Assembly: GCA_025936115.1 (NCBI GenBank)
Contig: JAICTZ010000025.1
Coordinates: forward strand, 1-64,000
DNA length: 64,000 nucleotides
Direction of reading: 5' to 3'
Source of the DNA: Polyangiaceae bacterium
Lineage (GTDB): Bacteria; Myxococcota_A; Polyangia; Polyangiales; Polyangiaceae
The notes beneath the pieces were generated by a model. That model was not told where the DNA came from, ran no database searches, and worked only from the letters and a program-made list of their open reading frames with translations. Shown one piece after another: positions 51,962 to 59,940 of this stretch. Position 1 is the first letter of the stretch. Every line of letters begins with the position of its first letter. Both the position numbers and the translations under genes were made by a program.

Positions 51962-52942
51962 TTACGCTTCCGAGAGTTTCGCCACCGCGCGCTCGTACCA
52001 CTCGACCATGCGCCGCGCACCTTCGTCGAGGCCGACGCTCGGGCGATAGCCGAGGAGCCGCCGCGCCTTGTCGATGTCCGCGTGCGTGCGCTCGACGTCG
52101 GCTTCGGGTTTCGGCGCTTCGATCCACGGCACCTTGCGCCCCGTGTACCGCTCGAACGCCGCGAGGAAATCGCTCACGAGCGCCGGCTCCCCCCGACCCA
52201 AGTTGACGATTTCGTAGCCGAGCGCTGCGTCGACGGCCGCCACGATGCCGGCTACCGTATCGCTCACGAACGTCCAATCGCGCGCCATGCGGCCGCCCTC
52301 GTAGAGGTTGAGCGGAACGCCGGTGCGAATCGCGTCGACGAGCCGATACGTGAGCATATCCGGCCGACCTCGCGGTCCGTAAACGGTGAAGAACCGCAGC
52401 GCCGTGAAGCTCGTACGGTAGAGATGATGGTACGCGTGCCCGAGGAGCTCGGCGGCGCGCTTGCTCGCGGGATACGGCGCGAGCGGACGGTCGGCAGGAT
52501 CGTCCTCACGAAACGGCAAACGTGTCGTGGCGCCGTAAGCGGACGAGGTCGAAGCGAACACGATGCGACCCTGGCCGTACGCGCGCGCGGCCTCGAGCAA
52601 CGTCAGCGTGCCGCCGAGATTCACGTCGTAGTACGTCACGGGATCGTCGGCGGACGCGCGCACGCCGGCCATCGCGGCGAGATGCACCACTACGTCGAAG
52701 CGATGCTCCGCGAACAAGCGCTCGACGAGCGGCTTGTCGCGCAAATCGCCTTCCACCAGCCGAAAGTCGGCCGCGGGCGCCTCGGCCGCGATCTCGGCGA
52801 CGTTCGCGCGCTTCCTCTGGGGGTCGTAATAGGGATTGAAATTGTCGAGTCCGATCACGCGGTTGCCGCGCGCCGCGAGCGCCACGGCGGTGTGGCTACC
52901 GATGAAGCCCGCGGCGCCGGTGAGGAGGACGGTGAGCGTCAA
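51962..52942 (-). CDS. UDP-glucuronate 4-epimerase-like SDR enzyme
   Basis: 326-aa extended SDR. TGAAGFIGSHTAVALAARGN, LDNFNPYYDPQRKRAN (the NxYYDxxLK-type segment of UDP-glucuronate epimerases such as LpsL), STSSAYG, YPASKRAAELLGHAYHHLY and FFTVYGPRGRPDM. Produces UDP-galacturonate from UDP-glucuronate if the assignment is right. It lies outside the main polysaccharide cluster and precedes thiE on the same strand (56 bp). ATG at 52942. Confidence 0.87.
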   Translation of the reverse strand: MTLTVLLTGAAGFIGSHTAVALAARGNRVIGLDNFNPYYDPQRKRANVAEIAAEAPAADFRLVEGDLRDKPLVERLFAEHRFDVVVHLAAMAGVRASADDPVTYYDVNLGGTLTLLEAARAYGQGRIVFASTSSAYGATTRLPFREDDPADRPLAPYPASKRAAELLGHAYHHLYRTSFTALRFFTVYGPRGRPDMLTYRLVDAIRTGVPLNLYEGGRMARDWTFVSDTVAGIVAAVDAALGYEIVNLGRGEPALVSDFLAAFERYTGRKVPWIEAPKPEADVERTHADIDKARRLLGYRPSVGLDEGARRMVEWYERAVAKLSEA

Positions 52943-52968
52943 AGCAGGACCCTTCTTTGGAAGCGACT

Positions 52969-53778
52969 CTAACCTTTGTCGTGCCGGGGAGCCATCGACT
53001 CTCGTTCGGCGAGCAGCTTGTCGACTTCGATGCCGCTACAGTCGATGAACTCCTTCAAGAGCTCGGCCCCGCTCGCAACGAGGTCACGGGGCGTTCCGGC
53101 CGCGACCACGCGCCCCTCGGAGAGCAGGACGATTTGGTCGGCGATCCTGAGCGCGCCCCCCATGTCGTGCGAGATCACGATGCTCGTCACCCCGAAGCGC
53201 TCGCGCGTCTCGACGATGAGATCGTCGACTTTGCGGCTCGTGATCGGATCGAGGCCGCTCGTGGGCTCGTCGTAGAGCACGGCTTCGGGCTCGAGCATGA
53301 GCGCGCGCGCGAGCCCGACGCGTTTGCGCATGCCGCCCGACAGCTGGCTCGGAAAGCGCTCCTCGATGTCGGTGAGCCCGAGCACCGACAGCTTTTCGAG
53401 CACCTTGTCGCGGATCTCGCGCTCGCTCAGCTTCGTGTGCTCGCGCAGCGGGAAGGCGACGTTGTCGAGGACGTTCATCGAGTCGAGCAGGGCGGAGTAC
53501 TGAAACACCATTCCGAAGCGGCGACGTACCTGGGTGAGCTCCCGCTCGGAGAGCTTCGCGATGTCCACGTCGTTCACGTGGATGCTGCCGCTCGTCGGAC
53601 GATCGAGGCCGATGAGGATCTTGAGCAGCGTCGTCTTGCCGGCACCCGAGCCACCGATGATGACGGTGATCTCGCCCTTGCGGATCGTCATGTCGACGTC
53701 GCAGAGCGCCTGAAAGTTGCCGAAGCGCTTGGCCAGGCGTTCGACGACGATGTGTGGCGGGGGCGACTCGGCGGACAC
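52969..53778 (-). CDS. ABC transporter ATP-binding protein, MlaF-like
   Basis: 269-aa ATPase. Walker A IIGGSGAGKTTLLK, Q-loop FQYSALLDSMNV, ABC signature LSGGMRKRVGLARAL, Walker B AVLYDEPTSGLDP and H-loop ISHDM. The MlaF group (organic-solvent resistance/phospholipid transport) is indicated by RRRFGMVFQYSALLDSMNVL and the LDPITSRKVDDLI part. No MlaE permease or MlaD-like MCE gene is next to it, so the partners are encoded elsewhere. GTG start at 53778, 26 bp upstream of the epimerase gene start on the same strand. Confidence 0.9.
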   Translation of the reverse strand: MSAESPPPHIVVERLAKRFGNFQALCDVDMTIRKGEITVIIGGSGAGKTTLLKILIGLDRPTSGSIHVNDVDIAKLSERELTQVRRRFGMVFQYSALLDSMNVLDNVAFPLREHTKLSEREIRDKVLEKLSVLGLTDIEERFPSQLSGGMRKRVGLARALMLEPEAVLYDEPTSGLDPITSRKVDDLIVETRERFGVTSIVISHDMGGALRIADQIVLLSEGRVVAAGTPRDLVASGAELLKEFIDCSGIEVDKLLAERESMAPRHDKG

Positions 53779-53882
53779 CAGAACGAGCGAAGCCTACCCG
53801 AGGGGGGAGCGCCCCGCGAAGGTGCTCGCGCGGCCGAGTGGCCGGCAGGAACGCGGTGGAGCTTGACGCCGGCCGTGGGAGT

Positions 53883-53894
53883 CGAAAGCTTTCG
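53883..53894. promoter_or_regulatory. 12-bp perfect palindrome CGAAAGCTTTCG
   Basis: Located 3 bp before the ATG of the 92-aa gene that opens the thiG operon, where an RBS would be expected but none is seen. It is identical to the core of the palindrome at 49534-49547. A regulator binding here would block initiation of the thiG operon. Confidence 0.45.
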
Positions 53895-53897
53895 CCC

Positions 53898-54176
53898 ATG
53901 ACTCACGAACACCTCGCGGCACTGATCGCAGCCGGCGACGCCAAGAAGGCCGCCGACAACTGGATGACGCTGCCCGAAGGTCGCTCCATGACCCTCTACG
54001 TCGCCGCCGGCCAGTCCACGCTGACGATCTCCCGCGTGCAGGCCGTGCGTCACGACGGCGCGCTCCTCTATGCCCGTACCATCAAGAGCGAGCTGTTCAT
54101 TCTCGCGCTCGAAGACGCTTTCGCCGGCAGCCTCGACGCGCCCGCGAGCGTCGGCAAGAAGGCTGGGTTCCTGTGA
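53898..54176 (+). CDS. Small protein of unknown function coupled to thiG
   Basis: 92-aa protein beginning [20 protein letters not shown]. It reads as a short helical N-terminus followed by beta strands ([39 protein letters not shown]). The GTGA overlap with thiG indicates translational coupling. The position is where thiS often sits, but it lacks the C-terminal Gly-Gly of ThiS and is longer, so it is not a sulfur carrier. No family recognised. Confidence 0.75.
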   Translation: MTHEHLAALIAAGDAKKAADNWMTLPEGRSMTLYVAAGQSTLTISRVQAVRHDGALLYARTIKSELFILALEDAFAGSLDAPASVGKKAGFL

Positions 54177-54967
54177 CCTCCCCTACTGACGACCAGAACG
54201 ATCCGCTCGTCGTCGGCACGCACCGCTTCCGTTCGCGGCTCTTCGTCGGCACCGGCAAGTACGCGAGCGTCGACGAGACGCGCGCCGCGCTCGAGGCATC
54301 CGGCGCCGAGGTCGTCACCGTGGCGCTCCGGCGCATCAACCTCGCCGATCGGAGCGAAGGCTCGCTCGGCAAGCTCCTGCTCGGCGGCCGCTACACGATT
54401 TTGCCGAACACCGCGGGTTGCTACACCGCCGACGAAGCGGTCCGCACGCTGCGGCTCGCGCGTGAGCTCGGCCTCGCGAGCATCGTGAAGCTCGAAGTGA
54501 TCGGTGATCCCAAGACGCTCTACCCCGACAACGAGCAGACGCTCGAAGCCGCCAAGCTGCTCGTCAAAGAAGGTTTCACGGTCCTGCCCTACTGCATGGA
54601 CGACCCGATCGTCTGCAGAAAGCTCGAAGATCTCGGCTGCGCCGCCGTGATGCCGCTCGCCGCGCCCATCGGCTCGGGCCTCGGCATCAGGAACCCGTAT
54701 AACCTCCGCATCATCCTCGAACACGCGAAAGTACCCGTGATCGTCGACGCCGGGGTCGGTACGGCCAGCGACGCCGCGATCGCGCTCGAGCTCGGCTGTC
54801 ACGGCGTGCTCTTGAATACGGCCATTGCGCAAGCAAAAAATCCGGTGCTGATGGCGCACGCCATGCGTGAAGCCGTGAGCGCCGGCCGCCGCGCGTTCTT
54901 GGCCGGCCGCATGCCGCGCCGCCTGTACGCGAGCGCTTCGAGTCCCGAGAGCGGGCTCATCGAATGA
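54173..54967 (+). CDS. thiG: Thiazole synthase
   Basis: 264-aa ThiG, which condenses deoxyxylulose-5-phosphate, dehydroglycine and ThiS-thiocarboxylate sulfur into the thiazole phosphate of thiamine. [15 protein letters not shown], the [20 protein letters not shown] region, Schiff-base Lys106 in [41 protein letters not shown] and [14 protein letters not shown] are all signatures. Coupled by 4-bp overlaps both upstream (unknown 92-aa protein) and downstream (MFS transporter). No thiS, thiH/thiO or thiF in the window. Confidence 0.96.
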   Translation: MTSPTDDQNDPLVVGTHRFRSRLFVGTGKYASVDETRAALEASGAEVVTVALRRINLADRSEGSLGKLLLGGRYTILPNTAGCYTADEAVRTLRLARELGLASIVKLEVIGDPKTLYPDNEQTLEAAKLLVKEGFTVLPYCMDDPIVCRKLEDLGCAAVMPLAAPIGSGLGIRNPYNLRIILEHAKVPVIVDAGVGTASDAAIALELGCHGVLLNTAIAQAKNPVLMAHAMREAVSAGRRAFLAGRMPRRLYASASSPESGLIE

Positions 54968-56220
54968 CGGCGGCCCCGGCGCGAGCGCCTCGAGAGCCGC
55001 TCACGCCCTACCAGCGCCGCCTGTTCGGTTTTCTCGGCGTCGCGACGTTCTTCGAAGGCTACGACTTCTTCGCGCTCACGCAGGTGCTGCCGAGCATCCG
55101 TACGGCTTTCGCCCTCGATCGCGCCCAGGCCGGCTACCTCGTGGGTGCGATCAATCTCGGAACGTTGCTCGCTTACTTGCTCGTGAGCCGCGCCGACCGC
55201 TGGGGCCGAAAGCGCGTCTTGTCCGTGACCATCCTCGGCTACGCGCTCTTCACGTTCCTCTCGGGCCTGGCGCCGAACGTTTGGATTTTCGGTGCGTTCC
55301 AGCTCGTCGCGCGCGTCTTTTTGATCGGTGAATGGGCGACGAGCATGGTGATCGCGGCCGAGGAATTTCCGGCAGAGCGGCGCGGCATGGTGCTCGGCGT
55401 GATCAGCGCAACGTCCAGTCTCGGCGCCGTGATCTGCGCGGGCATCGTACCCATGGTCACGAAGCTCGCGAGCTGGCGCGCGGTGTATCTCGTGGGCGTC
55501 GTGCCGCTCTTGCTCATGGCCTGGGCGCGCCGGGATTTACGCGAAACCCAGCGGTTCGAGGCGAGCCACGCCGAACCACGGCGACCGCTGCTCGCGATTT
55601 TCGGCACGCCGTATCGGCGACGCGTGCTCGAGCTCGCGGCGATTTGGTTTTTCACCTACGTCTGCACGCAAAACGCCGTCACCTTCTGGAAAGACTACGC
55701 ACTCCACGAGCTCGGGCTGGCCGACAGCGCGGCGGCGCTCGTCGTGACGCTCGGCGCCGTCGTCTCGATGCCGCTCGTCTTCTTCGCAGGGAAGCTCTTC
55801 GACGTGATCGGGCGCAAGCCGGGCGCGGTGTTCGTCTACGCAACCGTGCTCACCGGCGTGCTCGGCGTCTATTTCTTCGAGTCCCACGTCCTACTCACCG
55901 TGGCGATGATCCTCGCGATGTTCGGGCTCTCCGCCGTGCTCACGCTGCTCAACACCGTGACGACCGAGCTCTTTCCGACCGAGCTCCGCGGCGACGCTTT
56001 CGTCTGGTCGAACAACCTGCTCGGCCGTATCGGCTACGTCGCCTCCCCCTTCGTGCTCGGCGAGCTCGCGCGCGATCGCGGCTGGGGCCCCGTGCTGCGC
56101 GGCAGCGTCGTTTTCCCGGCGCTCGCGCTCGTTTTACTTCTGATTTGGCTGCCGGAAACCCGCGGCCGGGAGCTCGAGCAGACCGCGACCGTCGAAGAAG
56201 CGGAAGCGACGCGTGGTTGA
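54964..56220 (+). CDS. MFS transporter (metabolite:H+ symporter-like)
   Basis: 418-aa protein with 12 predicted TM helices. Loop 2-3 motif [12 protein letters not shown] and the equivalent second-half motif [14 protein letters not shown] are typical of the sugar/metabolite MFS families, as is [13 protein letters not shown]-terminal [20 protein letters not shown] resembles the AAHS/MHS groups. ATGA overlap with thiG suggests co-expression; transport of a thiamine precursor or product would be an inference without direct support. Confidence 0.88.
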   Translation: MTAAPARAPREPLTPYQRRLFGFLGVATFFEGYDFFALTQVLPSIRTAFALDRAQAGYLVGAINLGTLLAYLLVSRADRWGRKRVLSVTILGYALFTFLSGLAPNVWIFGAFQLVARVFLIGEWATSMVIAAEEFPAERRGMVLGVISATSSLGAVICAGIVPMVTKLASWRAVYLVGVVPLLLMAWARRDLRETQRFEASHAEPRRPLLAIFGTPYRRRVLELAAIWFFTYVCTQNAVTFWKDYALHELGLADSAAALVVTLGAVVSMPLVFFAGKLFDVIGRKPGAVFVYATVLTGVLGVYFFESHVLLTVAMILAMFGLSAVLTLLNTVTTELFPTELRGDAFVWSNNLLGRIGYVASPFVLGELARDRGWGPVLRGSVVFPALALVLLLIWLPETRGRELEQTATVEEAEATRG

Positions 56221-56656
56221 TTCTGCACCCGTGAGGCCGAGCTTGCCCTCGCCCGTTCCACTGGTGCCTTCGAGCGTGCCGCCCGAACCCGTGCTTCAGG
56301 GCGGCTTCGTGCGCAATGTGCTGCCGGCGCTGGTCTGGGCCATCGCGATTTTCATCGGTGGCAGCAGCGGCGTGCCGCAGCCGCGCATCGACCTGGGACT
56401 ACCGGCCGACAAGGTCAATCACGTCGTCGCGTTCCTCGGGCTTCAGCTCCTGAGCTACCGCGCGCTGCGCTACGCGCTCCCCGCGAGGCGGCGCGCACCG
56501 CTGCGCTGGCTCGCCGTGCTCGTAGCCGTACTCGTCGGGATCGCGCTCGAGCTCTATCAGCTCGGTCTGCCCGATCGGTCGGCTGACGTCGCAGACGTGA
56601 TGGCCGACAGCGTCGGCGCGCTCGTCGGTGCCGTCGCGCTCACCTTCTTGCGTTGA
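56213..56656 (+). CDS. VanZ-like membrane protein
   Basis: 147-aa protein. Pro/Ser/Val-rich N-terminal ~28 residues, then four hydrophobic segments. Motifs DKVNHVVAFLGLQLLSYRAL, GIALELYQLGLPDRSADVAD and the ADSVGALVGA helix match the VanZ family (PF04892), whose role is unclear apart from teicoplanin resistance in enterococci. Overlaps the MFS gene by 8 bp, ending the operon. Start GTG at 56213. Confidence 0.85.
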   Translation: MVDSAPVRPSLPSPVPLVPSSVPPEPVLQGGFVRNVLPALVWAIAIFIGGSSGVPQPRIDLGLPADKVNHVVAFLGLQLLSYRALRYALPARRRAPLRWLAVLVAVLVGIALELYQLGLPDRSADVADVMADSVGALVGAVALTFLR

Positions 56657-56804
56657 TCCGGCGCGGAGTCTGGACGTGGCCAGAGCTCCACGCCGGTGTG
56701 GTTGCGAATCCACGTCCGGCCCCGTTCCTCAGTCACAATCTGTTGATATCGTTAATTTTTCTGGCACCACCCGGCGCGGCCCGACCCTTGCTAATGCTGG
56801 CTAC

Positions 56805-57023
56805 ATGACCGCCTCTTACGATCCGAAGGTCGTCGCCCTCACCGCGCTTGGCCTCGCCTGCTTCGCGTTCGGCTTCTCCGTGACTGCAGTCGCCTACCCG
56901 AGCGTCTCTCACGCTGCGACGAACCCCGGGACCTCGATCGCGCGCCCCATGTCACCGGCAATCACCGCGTCAAGCGCGCCGCGCTCGGCGGCTCGAGCGC
57001 GCGGCTGTCAGCGCGGCGAATGA
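56805..57023 (+). CDS. Small exported or membrane-anchored protein, unknown
   Basis: 72-aa frame starting at ATG 56805. One hydrophobic segment (VVALTALGLACFAFGFSVTA) followed by a Ser/Ala/Pro/Arg tail, with a possible cleavage after VSHA. The upstream region (about 56735-56770) is AT-rich for this genome (TTGATATCGTTAATTTTTC) and could hold a promoter. Coding evidence is only moderate, and the 3' part has poor codon bias. Confidence 0.45.
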   Translation: MTASYDPKVVALTALGLACFAFGFSVTAVAYPSVSHAATNPGTSIARPMSPAITASSAPRSAARARGCQRGE

Positions 57024-57069
57024 CCGTTGCGCCGCTCGCGCGACGTGCCGCCACCAGCGTAGCGTCGAT

Positions 57070-57981
57070 TCAGCTCACGACGCGTGCCGCTTCGTCGAGC
57101 CGCAAGAAGCTGAAACCCATCTTGCGTAAGAGCTCGATCGCCGCGGTGAGCGCACCGACCTTGGCTGGGCGCGACAGACGCGCGTCGGGCTGGTGCGGCG
57201 CGAGCGCTTCGAGCTCGTCGTCGGCGCCGAGGAAATCGATGCCGTGGAGCTCCAGGTTCACGAAGGGCTCGAGCATCAACGTCCGGGTCATCAGGCGCGC
57301 GCCGTCGGGACCTGCGAGGACGAGCGAGGTGCCGATGTACGGCAAGCGTGTGCCGGGCATGACCTGGATCGGCAACTCGGGCAGCCCGCTGCCGCGTTTC
57401 CAATACGGCGCGCCGAGCCGGTACGGGCGCGCCGGGGCGAGCAGCATGCTCGAGCTACCGCGCACCGATCGCGACGTACGACCGCGGAGCTTGAGCGCGA
57501 AAAGCTTCAGGGCCTTGGCTGCGTAGTACGCCGGGCTCGGAAACACGGACGAGTCGTAGCCGACGCCGAACGTCGCGAGCACGCGCACGAGCTCGTCGTT
57601 CACGAGGTAGCCCGGCGCGCGAAAGCCGCTCGGCCGCGTGCCGGTCGCGTGCCAGATGGCGTCGATGCCGCCCAGAACCTCACGCTCCATCTCCGAGCGA
57701 TCGCGGAGCGTCAGATCGTAGTAGTGCGAAAGCGAATGATTCGCGAGCTCGTGCCCGCGTGCGAGGAGCGCACGGGCCGTCTCGGCGTTCTCGGGGCGCT
57801 CGAGATCGCGGCCTACCGTGAAAAAAGTGAGCGGCACGCCGAGGCCCTCGGCCCAGTCCGCGGCGCGTGGCACCGCCCGGTCGTAAACCAGGTGCGCCGC
57901 GCGCTCGGCTGAGCCGAGGCCGTGAATCGCGTGATAGTGATGGATCTCGTCGAGGTCGATCGAGACCGCCGCGAGTCTCAT
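57070..57981 (-). CDS. Polysaccharide deacetylase (NodB/CE4 domain)
   Basis: 303-aa protein. Metal-binding and catalytic residues of the NodB fold are visible: Asp9/Asp11 in SIDLDE and His82/His86 in ANHSLSHYYDL. PLTFFTVGRDL, GFRAPGYLVND and the VGYDSSVFPSP region match the CE4 subgroup related to peptidoglycan or exopolysaccharide deacetylases. No signal peptide is visible, so it may be cytoplasmic and act on lipid-linked or nucleotide intermediates. It overlaps tsf by 4 bp (ATGA), so it is translated with a ribosomal operon. ATG at 57981. Confidence 0.85.
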   Translation of the reverse strand: MRLAAVSIDLDEIHHYHAIHGLGSAERAAHLVYDRAVPRAADWAEGLGVPLTFFTVGRDLERPENAETARALLARGHELANHSLSHYYDLTLRDRSEMEREVLGGIDAIWHATGTRPSGFRAPGYLVNDELVRVLATFGVGYDSSVFPSPAYYAAKALKLFALKLRGRTSRSVRGSSSMLLAPARPYRLGAPYWKRGSGLPELPIQVMPGTRLPYIGTSLVLAGPDGARLMTRTLMLEPFVNLELHGIDFLGADDELEALAPHQPDARLSRPAKVGALTAAIELLRKMGFSFLRLDEAARVVS

Positions 57982-58910
57982 CCCCCGGCCATTTTCGCGA
58001 CTTCGCTCGCAAAATCCGGGGTCGTCGGCTTGTCGATACCTTCGCCGCGCTCGAAGCGGACGAAGCGCGCGAGCGTGACCTCCGCTCCGAGCTCTTTCGA
58101 AAGCTCAGCGCGCAGCTGCTCGACTGTCTTCTCCGACTCGATCACGCTCGCCTGCTCGAGCAAGCACACTTCCTTGAGCCACTTGGCGACCTTGCCTTCG
58201 ATGATCTTCGGGCGCGCCTTCTCGGGCTTGCCCTCTTCGACCAGCTGAGCCTCGAAGATGCCTGCCTGCTTTTCTTTGGCATCGGCCGGCACCTCGGACG
58301 CCGAAACGTAGAGCGGCGCCATCGCGGCGACCTGCATCGCCGAATCGTCAACGAACTTCTCGAACGCGGGCTTGCTCGCCGCCGCCTGGTTGCCGAGGCG
58401 TGCCGCGAGGATGACGCCGACCTTGCCGCCGAGGTGCACGTAAGCGTGCACCTTGCCGGCGCCGTCGACCGTCAGTCGTTCCCAGCGCCGCACGGTGATG
58501 TTTTCACCGAGCTTGCCGACGAGCGCCTGACGCGTCTCTTCCACGGTCGCGTTCGAGCCCGGGTACTTCTCCGCGCCGAGATCCGCGCCGGTCTTCGCGG
58601 CGAGCGCGGCCGCTGCCGTCTTGCTCGCGAAGTCCAAGAACTCGGCGTTGCGCGCGGCGAAATCCGTCTGGATGTTCACCTCGACGAGCACGCCCGCCTT
58701 GCCGTCCGGCGCGACGAGCGCCGTCACGACACCTTCGGTCGCGATCGCGCCGGCGCGCTTGGCGCTCTTGGCGAGACCCTTCTTCAAGATGATCTCGACG
58801 GCCTTCTCCATGTCGCCGCTGGCCTCGACCATCGCGCTGCGACAATCGTTGAGTCCCGCCTGCGTGCGGTCGCGGAGCTCCTTCACCTGCTGCATGCTGA
58901 CTTCGGCCAT
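57978..58910 (-). CDS. tsf: Translation elongation factor Ts
   Basis: 310-aa EF-Ts, the guanine-nucleotide exchange factor of EF-Tu. The N-terminal UBA-like part shows LRDRTQAGLNDCRSAMVEAS and KAVEIILKKGLAKS. The core has GVLVEVNIQTDFAARNAEF (canonical NCETDFVA-type loop with IQTDFAA), and the C-terminus has EVCLLEQ and TLARFVRFERGEG. Two bases separate it from rpsB, and a 4-bp overlap joins it to the deacetylase. Confidence 0.96.
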   Translation of the reverse strand: MAEVSMQQVKELRDRTQAGLNDCRSAMVEASGDMEKAVEIILKKGLAKSAKRAGAIATEGVVTALVAPDGKAGVLVEVNIQTDFAARNAEFLDFASKTAAAALAAKTGADLGAEKYPGSNATVEETRQALVGKLGENITVRRWERLTVDGAGKVHAYVHLGGKVGVILAARLGNQAAASKPAFEKFVDDSAMQVAAMAPLYVSASEVPADAKEKQAGIFEAQLVEEGKPEKARPKIIEGKVAKWLKEVCLLEQASVIESEKTVEQLRAELSKELGAEVTLARFVRFERGEGIDKPTTPDFASEVAKMAGG

Positions 58911-58912
58911 TT

Positions 58913-59800
58913 TCAGCTCTCCGACTCGGTAGCGCGGGGACCGCGCGGCGCGTAGATGACTTGGGTTTCCATGGCTCCGCGCTGTCCGCCGCCACCGCCC
59001 TCGCGGTCGTTGCCCTGCTGTTGGTCACGGCGACGCGCGACGCCGTAAACACAAGCGTCCGCCACGGCGCCCGTGATGAGACGCACCGAGCGAATCGCGT
59101 CGTCGTTACCGGGGATGATGTAATCGACCAGATCCGGATCGCAGTTCGTGTCGGTGATGGCCACGATCGGGATCCGGAGCTTACGCGCTTCGCTCACGGC
59201 GATGCCTTCTTGCGCTGGATCGATCACGAACACCGCCTGCGGGAGCTGGCCCATGCCCTTCAAGCCGCCGATGTACTTCTCGAGCCGCGCGCGCTCCTTC
59301 TCGAGCTGCACGACCTCTTTCTTCGGCAGCTGCTGGTGCGTGCCGTCCTCGCGCATGCGCTCGAGCGTGCGCAGGCGATCGAGACCGCCCTTGATGGTGC
59401 GAAAGTTCGTGAGCGTGCCGCCGAGCCAGCGATTGGTGACGAAGAACATGCCGGCGCGCCGCGCCTCTTCCTGCACGATGTCCTGCGCTTGGCGCTTGGT
59501 GCCCACGAAGAGCACCGACCCGCCGCGCGAGGTCGTATCGGAGAGGAAGTCGAACGCGCGCTTGAAGAGCCGCGCCGTCTGGTCGAGGTCGACGATGTGG
59601 ATGCCGCTGCGCGCGCCGTAAATGAACGGCCGCATCTTCGGGTTCCAGCGCTTGGTCTGGTGACCGAAGTGCACGCCGGCCTCGAAGAGCTCGCGCACGC
59701 CGAGCGGCTGCGACGGATCCCGCTGGGTACGACGGGTTTCAGCAGGGTCGAATTGGGGATTGGGAGACGCCGCTTGGGCGTTGGTCTGTAGCTCAGTCAT
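58913..59800 (-). CDS. rpsB: 30S ribosomal protein S2
   Basis: 295-aa S2. ATG at 59800 preceded by [102 protein letters not shown] and [20 protein letters not shown] are canonical. A ~35-residue N-terminal extension and a ~40-residue Gln/Gly/Arg-rich C-terminal tail make it longer than the E. coli protein (241 aa). The 140-bp gap to the upstream kinase stop (59801-59940) likely carries the rpsB-tsf promoter and leader. Confidence 0.97.
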   Translation of the reverse strand: MTELQTNAQAASPNPQFDPAETRRTQRDPSQPLGVRELFEAGVHFGHQTKRWNPKMRPFIYGARSGIHIVDLDQTARLFKRAFDFLSDTTSRGGSVLFVGTKRQAQDIVQEEARRAGMFFVTNRWLGGTLTNFRTIKGGLDRLRTLERMREDGTHQQLPKKEVVQLEKERARLEKYIGGLKGMGQLPQAVFVIDPAQEGIAVSEARKLRIPIVAITDTNCDPDLVDYIIPGNDDAIRSVRLITGAVADACVYGVARRRDQQQGNDREGGGGGQRGAMETQVIYAPRGPRATESES

Positions 59801-59940
59801 AGGGCGCAAATCCTTTCGGTTGTTCCTCCGCCCCGCCGCGGGCAAGCCGGCTGCCGAAGCAGCAAGCACCGAACCCGACGGACGCGCACCGGGGCGTGTG
59901 GTGTACCCCACGGGAAATCCGCGGGGGCCGGGACCCTACG

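Noticed and set aside
53779-53897. TPP riboswitch ahead of the thiG operon
   Set aside because: The conserved CUGAGA and ACCUGAUC-type blocks are absent from this 119-bp leader; only a palindrome is present.
53898-54176. The 92-aa gene before thiG as thiS
   Set aside because: It is longer than ThiS and ends KKAGFL rather than the Gly-Gly needed for thiocarboxylation.
56758-56780. Sigma-54 promoter (TGGCAC) before the 72-aa frame
   Set aside because: The -24 element TGGCAC is present but no TTGC-type -12 element follows at the required spacing.
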